Shown in pieces: positions 1-6,586 of a stretch of 12,113 bases of DNA (its first letter is position 1; each line of letters starts with the position of its first letter). Position numbers and translations under genes: made by a program. The notes beneath the pieces are model-generated. The model had not been told where the DNA came from. It worked only from the letters and a program-made list of their open reading frames with translations, and made no database searches. This DNA comes from Oscillospiraceae bacterium (GTDB lineage Bacteria > Bacillota > Clostridia > Oscillospirales > Ruminococcaceae), in NCBI GenBank assembly GCA_017848155.1, contig JAGAKC010000476.1:1-12113 (forward strand), in the 5' to 3' direction.

Positions 1-666
1 AATGTTGCTACAGGTGTTATGAGCTTTGCTGAGATAGATGCGATGATGTATAAGATCGAGGGTGAGGACCTTTATCTTATCGGTACATCCGAACATTCTA
101 TGATCGGTAAGTTCATCGACACTATTATCGACGAGGAAGCACTTCCCCATACTCTTACATCCTACTCTCCCTGCTTCCGTAAGGAAAAGGGTGCTCATGG
201 TATAGAAGAACGTGGCGTATACCGTATCCATCAGTTTGAAAAGCAGGAGATGATCGTTGTCTGCAAGCCTGAGGAATCCGCTGAATGGTTCACAAAGCTG
301 TGGCAGAACACTGTTGATCTGTTCCGCTCTATGGATATTCCTGTTAGAACTATCGAGTGCTGCTCCGGCGACCTTGCTGACCTTAAGGTCAAATCCTTTG
401 ACGTTGAAGCATGGAGCCCCAGACAGAAGAAGTACTTTGAGGTCGGCAGTTGCTCTAACCTCGGCGATGCACAGGCAAGACGCCTTGGTATCCGTGTTAA
501 GACAGCAGACGGCAAGAAGTATTTTGCACACACTCTCAACAATACGGTAGTTGCTCCTCCTAGAATGCTTATTGCTTTCCTTGAGAACAACCTTAATGAG
601 GATGGCAGCGTGAATATTCCTGAGGTGCTCAGACCTTACATGGGCGGAAAGGCTAAAATTGGCTGA
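1..666 (+). CDS. serS: Seryl-tRNA synthetase, C-terminal part (5' end cut by window)
   Basis: Charges tRNA-Ser with serine in the cytoplasm (class II aminoacyl-tRNA synthetase). The frame is open to the left edge, so the visible 221 residues are the C-terminal half of the catalytic domain; the N-terminal tRNA-binding coiled coil lies outside. Visible landmarks are the TSEH serine-site segment (fragment residues 29-32), motif 2 with FRKEKGAHG (about 59-67) followed by YRIHQFEKQEM, and motif 3 near the end, where NNTVVAPPRMLIAFLENN replaces the more common NGTAxATGRxLxAxLEN and is followed by the typical IPEVLRPYMGG tail. The motif 3 wording matches a SerRS subtype I associate with Clostridia; the motif 3 arginine is kept. 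It ends with TGA and is followed 106 bp later by a strong terminator, so it is probably the last gene of its transcript. Confidence 0.96.
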   Translation, partial: NVATGVMSFAEIDAMMYKIEGEDLYLIGTSEHSMIGKFIDTIIDEEALPHTLTSYSPCFRKEKGAHGIEERGVYRIHQFEKQEMIVVCKPEESAEWFTKLWQNTVDLFRSMDIPVRTIECCSGDLADLKVKSFDVEAWSPRQKKYFEVGSCSNLGDAQARRLGIRVKTADGKKYFAHTLNNTVVAPPRMLIAFLENNLNEDGSVNIPEVLRPYMGGKAKIG

Positions 667-709
667 TAAAAAAGCACAAGCTGCAATGTTGGCAGGATAT
701 TCAGCGGCC

Positions 710-737
710 CTGAAAAGATGGAGCAACATATTATAAT
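710..737 (+). promoter_or_regulatory. Possible promoter for the ABC transporter leader
   Basis: A perfect TATAAT lies at 732-737, with CTGAAA (4 of 6 matches to TTGACA) at 710-715 and a 16-bp spacer. If used, transcription would start near 744 and run through the hairpin at 773-825 before the ATPase gene, making that hairpin an attenuator. It is a weak call: the -35 is poor, and AT-rich intergenic DNA yields chance matches. Confidence 0.3.
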
Positions 738-772
738 GATAACTGAAATAATGGTTGTATGATTGTATGGTG

Positions 773-825
773 GGATTATAAGCGTTTTCGATTATCGGAG
801 ACGCTTTATAGTCCTGCTTTTTTTT
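773..825 (+). terminator. Rho-independent terminator between serS and the ABC locus
   Basis: The arms 773-789 and 798-814 pair along about 17 bp with a few G-U pairs and one bulged T, closing a loop of about 8 nt. Eight T residues follow at 818-825. It is well placed to end the serS transcript. Because it sits only 42 bp before the ATPase start and possibly downstream of a promoter at 710-737, it could also act as a leader attenuator. Confidence 0.85.
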
Positions 826-866
826 GAACTTACATATATTTACTGTGCTGGCAAAAGGAGAAGAAA

Positions 867-1568
867 ATGGCTTTTGTTACTTTGGATAATGTTTATAAGC
901 GTTATCATATGGGTGAGGTCACCATCAATGCAGCTGATGGAATGACGTTTGATATAGAAAAGGGAGAGTTTGTCATTATTGTAGGTCCGAGTGGCTCGGG
1001 CAAGACGACTGTACTCAATATGCTTGGCGGTATGGATGCTTGTGACGAGGGCATTATCAGTGTTGATGGGGCAAGAGTCGATGGTTACAACAGAAAACAG
1101 CTGACAGAATATCGCAGATATGATATTGGATTTATATTCCAGTTCTACAATCTTCTTCCTAATCTGACAGCAAAAGAAAATGTAGAGCTTGCTACGCAGA
1201 CCACAAAGGATTATATTCCTGCGGACGAGATACTGGAGAAGGTGGGACTTGGTGAAAGACTGAACAATTTCCCGGCACAGCTTTCAGGCGGTGAGCAGCA
1301 GCGTGTATCTATTGCACGTGCTCTCAGCAAAAGACCTAAGCTGCTGCTGTGTGACGAGCCTACGGGAGCGCTTGACTACAATACGGGAAAAATGGTGCTG
1401 AAGCTGCTCCAGGATACCTGTCGCAACGATGGAATGACAGTCATCCTTGTTACACATAATTCAGCAATAGCACCTATGGCAGACAGAGTCATAAAGATCA
1501 AAAACAGCAAGGTGAGCAAGGTCATTCTTAATGAACATCCCACGCCTGTGGAAGATATCGAGTGGTAA
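867..1568 (+). CDS. ABC transporter ATP-binding protein, MacB/LolD type
   Basis: This 233-residue ATPase is the motor of the exporter or mechanotransmission-type ABC system whose FtsX permease follows. All nucleotide-binding motifs are present: Walker A GPSGSGKT (40-47), Q-loop Gln92 in [10 protein letters not shown], signature LSGGEQQR (139-146), Walker B LLLCDEP with Glu164, D-loop GALD (167-170) and switch His197 in VTHN. The FQFYNLLP Q-loop and the compact size are typical of the MacB/LolD/FtsE-like group that pairs with FtsX-fold permeases. The start has an AAGGAG site (855-860) 6 bp upstream. It ends 13 bp before the permease TTG start, whose ribosome site GGAGG (1570-1574) overlaps the end of this gene, so the two are surely co-transcribed. 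Substrate cannot be read from the sequence; related pairs act on lipoproteins, antimicrobial peptides or cell-wall hydrolase control. Confidence 0.95.
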   Translation: MAFVTLDNVYKRYHMGEVTINAADGMTFDIEKGEFVIIVGPSGSGKTTVLNMLGGMDACDEGIISVDGARVDGYNRKQLTEYRRYDIGFIFQFYNLLPNLTAKENVELATQTTKDYIPADEILEKVGLGERLNNFPAQLSGGEQQRVSIARALSKRPKLLLCDEPTGALDYNTGKMVLKLLQDTCRNDGMTVILVTHNSAIAPMADRVIKIKNSKVSKVILNEHPTPVEDIEW

Positions 1569-1581
1569 CGGAGGCAGAAAA

Positions 1582-2463
1582 TTGAGATCAATCAATAAGA
1601 ATATATTCCGTGAGATATCAAAATCAAAAGGTCGATTTATGTCCATATTTCTGATATGCGCTATCGGTGTAGGTTTTTTCAGCGGTGTGCGTGAAACAGG
1701 AAACGACATGAAAGTATCAGCAGATATATTGTATGATGAGCAGGAGCTTTTTGATCTGCGTGTATTGAGCACATTCGGTCTTACAGATGGCGATGTACGA
1801 TCTATAAGTGAGGTCAATGATGTAACGGAGGTACTTGCTTCAAAGTACAGTGATCTTGCGCTTCATTTTGATAATAAAGAATATCTTACACGTGTCTATT
1901 CCTGGAATAATGATGAAATGAACAAGGTCATTATCAATCTGGGTCGTGCACCTGCGGCGGATAATGAATGTATAATAAGTCAGAATAAGCTTGACAACAG
2001 CTTTGCGATCGGTGATGTTGTGACAATGGCTGACCTTACGGATGCGGAGGAGTTTCCGCTTGAGCGTAAGGAGTTTACTATAGTAGGTACATTTGACACG
2101 CCAATGTACATATCTGCAACGCAGAAGGGCAGTACTACCATCGGTGACGGTGCACTTGACTCTTTTATGTATGTTACAGAAAGTAATTTTACACAAGATA
2201 TATACACAGAGATATACATCAGATCTGACAAGCTGAAAGATATGCAGAGCTATTCCGATGAATACGAGCAGCTTCGGGATGAAATATCAGAAGAGCTGAA
2301 GCAGCTTGGCATATCGAGAAGTGAGATACGCTATGATGAGGTAGTTGGCGAGGCTTTGACCGAGATAGAAGATGGTGAAAAGGAGCTTGCAGAAGCTAAA
2401 GCAGATGGCGAAAAGAGCTTGCCGATGCAAAGGCAGAGCTTGAGGACGCTGCTCAGCAGATAG
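1582..2463 (+). CDS. FtsX-family ABC permease, N-terminal part (frameshifted)
   Basis: First piece of a large permease partnered with the upstream ATPase. I choose TTG at 1582: GGAGG (1570-1574) sits 7 bp upstream, and the resulting N terminus (MRSINKNIFREISKSKGRF) is the usual start for this family; the upstream in-frame ATG at 1531 lies inside the ATPase gene with no such site. Residues about 18-36 form the first membrane helix, followed by a MacB-like extracellular domain up to about residue 260, where the coiled coil begins (repeats of the type DGEKELAEAKA). At codon 278 (near 2415) the frame breaks: one G is missing relative to the neighbouring repeat copy. The frame then reads about 15 out-of-frame residues (LPMQRQSL and so on) and stops at 2461-2463. 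The same protein continues in the -1 frame from 2415. Unless the ribosome slips or this is a sequencing error, the product is a truncated one-helix protein. Confidence 0.85.
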   Translation: MRSINKNIFREISKSKGRFMSIFLICAIGVGFFSGVRETGNDMKVSADILYDEQELFDLRVLSTFGLTDGDVRSISEVNDVTEVLASKYSDLALHFDNKEYLTRVYSWNNDEMNKVIINLGRAPAADNECIISQNKLDNSFAIGDVVTMADLTDAEEFPLERKEFTIVGTFDTPMYISATQKGSTTIGDGALDSFMYVTESNFTQDIYTEIYIRSDKLKDMQSYSDEYEQLRDEISEELKQLGISRSEIRYDEVVGEALTEIEDGEKELAEAKADGEKSLPMQRQSLRTLLSR

Positions 2464-5195
2464 CTGACGGAGAGCAGGAGCTTGTTGATGCAAAGACGGA
2501 GCTTGATGACGGTGCAGTGCAGCTTGCAGATGCCGAAAAGACGCTCGCAGATGCAAAGTCAGAGATAGATAACGGCAAGGCAGAGCTGGCTGAAAGCAAG
2601 GGTAAGCTGATCGACGCTGAAAAGGAGATAAGCGATGGTAAGCTGGAGCTTGTAAATGCCGAGCAGGAGCTGAAAAGCGCAAAATCAACTCTTGACGATA
2701 GCAAAAAGCAGCTTGACGAGGGTCAGGCTGAGATAGATAAGGGTCATGCAGAGCTTGAAGCAGGACGCAAAGAGCTGGAAGCTGCAAAGGCAGAGCTTGC
2801 AGCAGGCGAGGCGGAGTATCTAGAAGGTCTGTCACAGTATGAAGCAGGTCTTGCGCAATATGAGCAGGGTATGGCGGCACTGACCGAAGCTGAAAGTCAG
2901 TATGAGCTTGCTTTGTCTATATACGGAAAGGATAATCCCGAGGTAAATAAACTTGCTGTAGAAATAGCAACAAACCGTGCGGTGCTGGAACAGACAAAGG
3001 CTGTACTTGATGAAACAAAAAAACAGCTTGACGCTGCAAAGGCAGGTATCGATGCAGGTAAGATCGAGATAGAAAAAAACGAAGCAGTGATCGCTGAAAG
3101 TGAGAAGCAGCTTGCTGATGCACAGGCTGAGCTTGATAAGGGACGTGCGCAGTACGAAGAAGGTCTTTCGCAGTATGAGGACGGCATCAGACAGCTTGAA
3201 GAAGGCAAGGAAGAGTTCCTGAAGGGCTACAATGAATATCTGGAAGGACTTGAGGCATACAATGAAGGTCTGAAACAGATAGAGGATGCTGAAAAGCAAT
3301 ATAATGATGGAGCTGCGGAGCTTGCTGAAAAAAAGACGGAATACGAAGATGGTGTAAGGCAGTACGAGGAAGGTCTTGCCGAGCTGGAGGATGCTAAGCA
3401 GAAATATCTTGACGGTCTGAAAGAGTACGAGGATGGAGTCGATACATTCAATACGGAGATCGCTGATGCAGAGGAGGAGATAGCGGATGCGAAAAAGAAG
3501 ATAGAGGATGCAGGCGAAGCAAAGTGGTACATCTTTACCCGTGAGGATAACCCCGGATATGCTGAATATGAAAGCAATGCTCACCGTATAGACAACATTT
3601 CAGTTGTATTTCCCGTGTTTTTCCTGCTGGTGGCAGGTCTTGTATGCCTTACCACTATGTCCAGAATGGTCGAGGAGAACCGCACACAGGTCGGAACGCT
3701 GAAAGCGCTTGGATATACGAATGGTGCGATAATGAAGCACTATCTGGTATATGCTGTGTCGGCTGCGGCTGCGGGAAGTATACTTGGTGCCTTTGGCGGA
3801 ATGCTGCTTTTCCCCGGAGTTATAATATCGGCATATGCCATGATGTATATTATCACAGAAATATACTATCAGTTTAGTTTATCCAACATCCTTATGTCAG
3901 CAGGTCTGATGATAGCTGCGATAGCACTGACAGTATATTTCAGCTGTAAGCGAGTGCTTGCTGAAACTCCTGCGGGTCTAATGCGTCCAAAGGCGCCTAA
4001 GGCAGGTAAACGTGTTCTTCTGGAGCGCATCGGCCCTGTATGGAACAATATGTCGTTCTTTGCAAAGGTATCGGGAAGAAATCTGTTCCGTTATAAGCGC
4101 AGGATGTTTATGACGGTAGTTGGTATTTCAGGCTGTACAGCGCTTATGGTCGCCGGTTTTGGTTTGAAGGATTCGATAGGTGATATCGTTAACAAACAGT
4201 ATAATGACATTTATCATTACAGTGGGTATATAGCTATAGACGATAAAATGACAGATGATGAGCGCAATGACCTTAATGAAGCGCTGATGGAATATGATCC
4301 TGACACCCGGACGACGTCTGCGCTGATCAAGCAGTATACAGTATCATATGAGGATGCAAATGTACAGTGCTATCTTACCGTGGCGAAGGATACGGAGATG
4401 TTTGAAAGCATGGTAACGCTGCGTGAGAGGGTATCAGGAAAAGAGCTTAGCACGAATGACGGCATCATTGTAACTGAAAAGCTGGCAAAGCTGCTTGGTG
4501 CGGAAAAGGGAGATGTCATAACAGTACAGATAAGCGACAGCGGATCGGGAACTGTTGAGATATCAGGCATTACAGAGCACTATGCAAGTCATTATATGTA
4601 TCTGACAGAAAGTCAATACATCGAGCTTTTTGGCAGCACTCCTGAATATAATATGGTGTACTTTGCAAATAAGCTTGGAACTGATGAAGCGGAAAAATCG
4701 GCGTTTTCGGAAAAGCTGATGGAGAATGACGGTGTGCTCAGCGTGCTGCTGAATTCCAGCTCCTCGTCCAGCTTCCAGGAGATGCTGAGCATACTCGACC
4801 TTGTTATCATCGTCCTTATCGCAGCGGCAGGAGCACTGGCATTTGTGGTATTGTACAATCTCACAAATGTCAATATTACCGAGCGTGTGAGGGAGATAGC
4901 GACCTTGAAGGTGCTTGGCTTTTATGACCGTGAGGTATCCAGCTATGTTTTCAGAGAGAACATAATACTGTCCATCATGGGCAGTGCAGTGGGATTGCTG
5001 CTTGGTGTTGCGCTGTGTCAGTTCGTGGTGCAGACCGCAGAGATAGATGAAGTAATGTTCGGACGTGATATTCACCCCATGTCCTTTGTATGGTCCTTCC
5101 TGATAACTGTGGTGTTCTCTTTCCTTGTCAATTTCATCATGACAGGTGTATTGAAGAAGATAAGCATGGTAGAATCGTTGAAATCTGTTGAATAA
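2415..5195 (+). CDS. FtsX-family ABC permease, coiled-coil and C-terminal part (frameshifted)
   Basis: Continuation of the upstream permease in the -1 frame; the frame is open from 2415, the first nominal start is GTG at 2517, and there is no ribosome site, so it is not an independent gene. Joined to the N-terminal piece, the protein has about 1204 residues. From about residue 260 to 645 it is an Ala/Glu/Lys/Leu-rich coiled coil with repeats such as AELEAGRKELEAAK and QYEEGLSQYEDG, broken once by a hinge (YGKDNPEVNK, near 2920-2950). Then come three membrane helices of the first FtsX domain (about 3595-3950, with ENRTQVGTLKALGYT), a fifth helix (about 4105-4165), a second extracellular domain, and a final FtsX domain with three helices (about 4780-5150, with REIATLKVLGFYDRE). 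The expected topology is eight helices with the coiled coil outside the cell, reaching into or across the wall. The substrate or partner is unknown. A hairpin terminator follows the TAA directly. Confidence 0.85.
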   Translation, partial: ELADAKAELEDAAQQIADGEQELVDAKTELDDGAVQLADAEKTLADAKSEIDNGKAELAESKGKLIDAEKEISDGKLELVNAEQELKSAKSTLDDSKKQLDEGQAEIDKGHAELEAGRKELEAAKAELAAGEAEYLEGLSQYEAGLAQYEQGMAALTEAESQYELALSIYGKDNPEVNKLAVEIATNRAVLEQTKAVLDETKKQLDAAKAGIDAGKIEIEKNEAVIAESEKQLADAQAELDKGRAQYEEGLSQYEDGIRQLEEGKEEFLKGYNEYLEGLEAYNEGLKQIEDAEKQYNDGAAELAEKKTEYEDGVRQYEEGLAELEDAKQKYLDGLKEYEDGVDTFNTEIADAEEEIADAKKKIEDAGEAKWYIFTREDNPGYAEYESNAHRIDNISVVFPVFFLLVAGLVCLTTMSRMVEENRTQVGTLKALGYTNGAIMKHYLVYAVSAAAAGSILGAFGGMLLFPGVIISAYAMMYIITEIYYQFSLSNILMSAGLMIAAIALTVYFSCKRVLAETPAGLMRPKAPKAGKRVLLERIGPVWNNMSFFAKVSGRNLFRYKRRMFMTVVGISGCTALMVAGFGLKDSIGDIVNKQYNDIYHYSGYIAIDDKMTDDERNDLNEALMEYDPDTRTTSALIKQYTVSYEDANVQCYLTVAKDTEMFESMVTLRERVSGKELSTNDGIIVTEKLAKLLGAEKGDVITVQISDSGSGTVEISGITEHYASHYMYLTESQYIELFGSTPEYNMVYFANKLGTDEAEKSAFSEKLMENDGVLSVLLNSSSSSSFQEMLSILDLVIIVLIAAAGALAFVVLYNLTNVNITERVREIATLKVLGFYDREVSSYVFRENIILSIMGSAVGLLLGVALCQFVVQTAEIDEVMFGRDIHPMSFVWSFLITVVFSFLVNFIMTGVLKKISMVESLKSVE

Positions 5196-5197
5196 AA

Positions 5198-5228
5198 GAA
5201 AAAGGAGCAGTTTTTCTGCTCCTTTTTC
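5198..5228. terminator. Bidirectional terminator between the permease and dcd
   Basis: A perfect 13-bp stem (5198-5210 with 5216-5228) closes a 5-nt loop. The arms carry A-runs on one side and T-runs on the other, so either strand yields a GC core followed by U residues. It sits 2 bp after the permease stop and 15 bp from the dcd stop, serving both convergent genes. Confidence 0.9.
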
Positions 5229-5243
5229 TATATAAGATATCAG

Positions 5244-5777
5244 TTACGCTTCGCTGTCCATAAAAACACGTGAGCCTGTTGCGCCTGTCTGACCCTGGTA
5301 CTTTCCGTTATATGGGTTCAGGGCAGGCTTATCCATTGCCGCAAATACCAGCTGACCCACACGTCTGCCTGCTTTTAGCTCGATTGCGCAGCGGTTTGCG
5401 TTGAAAAGCTCGAGAGTTATTTCTCCTTTAAAACCTGGGTCTACCCATCCTGCATTCTGTATAAACAGACCCATACGGCCGAGTGAGCTTCTGCCCTCGA
5501 CAAATGCGGTAAGATCATCAGGCAGACTTATGTATTCCATCGTTGTTGCCAGTACGAACTGTCCGGGAAGAAGGATATATGTATCGGTGGTTATCGTCTT
5601 GTAGGTTATCTCGCTGTCAAGCGTAATGATGCCGGATGGGTGATCCTCAACTATGCTGAAGGTGTTGCCAAGGCGTATGTCGACGCTGGCAGGCTGTATC
5701 TGTGCTTCGGTCAGCGGAGATATCTCCAGTGTGCCATGTGCCAGCATATTTCTTATCGTCTGGTCGGATATGATCAT
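5244..5777 (-). CDS. dcd: dCTP deaminase, possibly the bifunctional dUMP-forming type
   Basis: A 177-residue protein of the dCTP deaminase/dUTPase fold, which makes dUTP (or directly dUMP) from dCTP to feed thymidylate synthesis. Family motifs are clear: QPASVDIRLG (28-37), EGRSSLGRMGL (94-104) for phosphate binding, GWVDPGFKGEITLEL (110-124) with the expected catalytic Glu123, and the C-terminal lid motif YQGQTGATGSR (160-170). The AGWxDPGF wording resembles bifunctional archaeal and mycobacterial enzymes more than E. coli Dcd, which has AHRIDPGW, so direct dUMP production is plausible but unproven. The start has GGAGGAAG (5782-5789) 4 bp upstream. It is a single-gene unit with its own promoter and terminator, convergent with the ABC locus and divergent from the noncoding RNA gene. 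Confidence 0.95.
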   Translation of the reverse strand: MIISDQTIRNMLAHGTLEISPLTEAQIQPASVDIRLGNTFSIVEDHPSGIITLDSEITYKTITTDTYILLPGQFVLATTMEYISLPDDLTAFVEGRSSLGRMGLFIQNAGWVDPGFKGEITLELFNANRCAIELKAGRRVGQLVFAAMDKPALNPYNGKYQGQTGATGSRVFMDSEA

Positions 5778-5810
5778 GTCGCTTCCTCCGTATCAGTATT
5801 CTATAGTTCA

Positions 5811-5839
5811 ATTGTAGCATATTTGTATCAGCACGTCAA
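5811..5839 (-). promoter_or_regulatory. Sigma-A promoter of dcd
   Basis: On the - strand, TTGACG (5834-5839) and TACAAT (5811-5816) are separated by exactly 17 bp, five of six matches in each box. Predicted start is near 5804, giving a leader of about 27 nt with a strong ribosome site. Confidence 0.8.
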
Positions 5840-5913
5840 CAGGTTTTGGGACTTGTAAAATGCGTCATATTGCATAAAAATACGCTGTGGTTTACTATAT
5901 ATCGCCAAATTTT

Positions 5914-5953
5914 TTGACGATGTCTTGACAATTTGGGTAAAATAGATTAAAAT
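5914..5953 (+). promoter_or_regulatory. Two overlapping sigma-A promoters driving the noncoding RNA
   Basis: Two nested pairs are visible. TTGACA (5925-5930) with TAAAAT (5948-5953) has a 17-bp spacer; TTGACG (5914-5919) with TAAAAT (5938-5943) has an 18-bp spacer. The predicted starts are near 5950 and 5960. A 7-bp inverted repeat, CCAAATT (5905-5911) and AATTTGG (5930-5936), brackets the -35 region and could be an operator. No ribosome site or credible frame follows, so this is the promoter of an RNA gene. Confidence 0.75.
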
Positions 5954-5959
5954 GATAGT

Positions 5960-6464
5960 GGATAGACCTGTAATGCTAAACGTTCCGCTCATTATCGGGA
6001 ATGTTGTCGGTCCGTAAAGCTGCACAGTTCGTGTCCGCCCCGTCCCCGAGTCGGGATGCTGGTGCAAAGTATGAATATCACAATTAAGCGCCGAAAATCA
6101 ACTCATTTGATTTTCAGCTATCACAACCTTTTGGGTAAAGTCCCTCCTGTAAAGGTCTTGGCGCAGGGCGGTGACTACAGAAAAGCATCAGAGAAACGAC
6201 GACTGGACAAATAATTTTATTTGTCACTCTTGTTAAGAGCCGACGTGATCAAACGCAAAAAAATTGGTTTTTAGCGCAAGGCGGCGCGGCGTTCTCGCGG
6301 TAACACGTTACGTCCGACCGTACCGATTGGGTAAACCTGCTGATTTAAGGCGTTTTATTCTACAAAGGCATACACAAAGACCAAGTGGCAAAACGACCTT
6401 TCTTTGTTTGAGAGAGGCCGTATCACGAAAACCTGCATGGTGATCGCGATACGGCCTCTTTTTT
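5960..6464 (+). ncRNA. Large structured noncoding RNA, about 500 nt, class not recognised
   Basis: The stretch between a strong double promoter and a strong terminator has no + strand frame with a ribosome site, but is full of foldable repeats. Seen directly: hairpin AACGTTCC/GGAATGTT in 5979-6005; TGCAC/GTGCA (6021-6025, 6062-6066) around TCCC/GGGA (6043-6056); a three-way junction closed by GCGCC (6088-6092) and GGCGC (6160-6164) that encloses a perfect 9-bp hairpin (6093-6115) and a two-step hairpin (6126-6156); an 8-bp hairpin (6206-6225); CTCTT/AAGAG (6227-6239); CGC/GCG with an A/T stem (6254-6276); and ACAAAGA/TCTTTGT (6374-6407). A long-range pairing is possible between 6008-6017 and 6308-6320 (10 bp with a 3-nt bulge), which would tie both halves into one molecule. 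I do not see the RNase P, tmRNA, SRP, T-box or group I/II intron signatures. Size and phylogeny invite comparison with ROOL, OLE and GOLLD RNAs, but I cannot assign it. Confidence 0.72.
6413..6464 (+). terminator. Terminator of the noncoding RNA
   Basis: A perfect 12-bp stem (AGAGGCCGTATC at 6413-6424 with its complement at 6448-6459) ends in a run of six T residues (6459-6464). The 23-nt loop contains a further short ATCAC/GTGAT pairing (6422-6426 with 6440-6444) that competes with the base of the main stem. Confidence 0.88.
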
Positions 6465-6478
6465 CGTGCTGTTATATG

Positions 6479-6510
6479 CAAAACTGGTATCAAAAACGAC
6501 AAAACTGGTA
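6479..6510 (+). repeat. Direct repeat with 21-bp period, probable activator site
   Basis: The 11-mer CAAAACTGGTA occurs at 6479-6489 and again at 6500-6510. The period is exactly 21 bp, two helical turns, so both copies face the same side of the DNA just upstream of the -35 position. Read on the other strand, CCAGTTTTG partly fits the LytTR-type 9-bp half-site, and LytTR regulators use repeats spaced about 21 bp. The regulator identity is inference. Confidence 0.5.
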
Positions 6511-6511
6511 A

Positions 6512-6540
6512 TTTATTGGGTCGGGTGAATATGGTATAAT
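6512..6540 (+). promoter_or_regulatory. Extended -10 promoter of the TM2-MORN-Sel1 operon
   Basis: TGGTATAAT (6532-6540) is an extended -10 element with a perfect TATAAT hexamer. The sequence at the -35 position (6512-6517, TTTATT) is poor, which together with the upstream direct repeat suggests dependence on an activator. The predicted start is near 6547, leaving a leader of about 40 nt. Confidence 0.7.
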
Positions 6541-6549
6541 TATATAAAG

Positions 6550-6563
6550 AAGAAGATCTTCTT
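6550..6563. promoter_or_regulatory. 14-bp palindrome in the operon leader
   Basis: AAGAAGATCTTCTT is a perfect palindrome lying within the first nucleotides of the predicted transcript, between the -10 box and the GGAGG site (6576-6580). It is either an operator for a dimeric repressor or a small RNA hairpin near the 5' end. Confidence 0.4.
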
Positions 6564-6586
6564 TAAAAAGAATTTGGAGGTCGTTT

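Noticed and set aside
763..945. 60-codon frame before the ATPase
   Set aside because: It starts within 10 bp of the terminator hairpin, runs through it and overlaps the ATPase gene out of frame; no ribosome site and no family resemblance.
2365..3520. Short DNA repeats that could suggest a tandem repeat or CRISPR array
   Set aside because: The repetition is protein-level heptad periodicity in an open frame; units are irregular and there are no constant repeats with unique spacers.
2287..3584. Several long - strand frames opposite the permease coiled coil
   Set aside because: They arise because the repeated Glu/Ala/Leu codons read as Ser/Phe/Leu-rich open frames on the other strand; no start signals are present.
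5973..6017. 14-codon frame starting at ATG 5973 in the RNA region
   Set aside because: No ribosome site precedes it, and it coincides with the AACGTTCC/GGAATGTT hairpin, which explains the sequence better.
6121..6345. RNase P RNA (fragments such as TAAAGTCC, ACAGAAA and GGGTAAACC)
   Set aside because: These pieces echo RNase P conserved regions but the order and surrounding core are wrong, and the GAGGAAAGTCC and AGATAGATGA elements are absent. A covariance search would settle it.
5960..6464. tmRNA, T-box leader, or group I/II intron
   Set aside because: No tRNA-like ends or tag frame, no T-box GGTGGNACCGCG element, no intron domain V or reverse transcriptase; the transcript ends in its own terminator 120 bp before the next gene, so it is not a leader.
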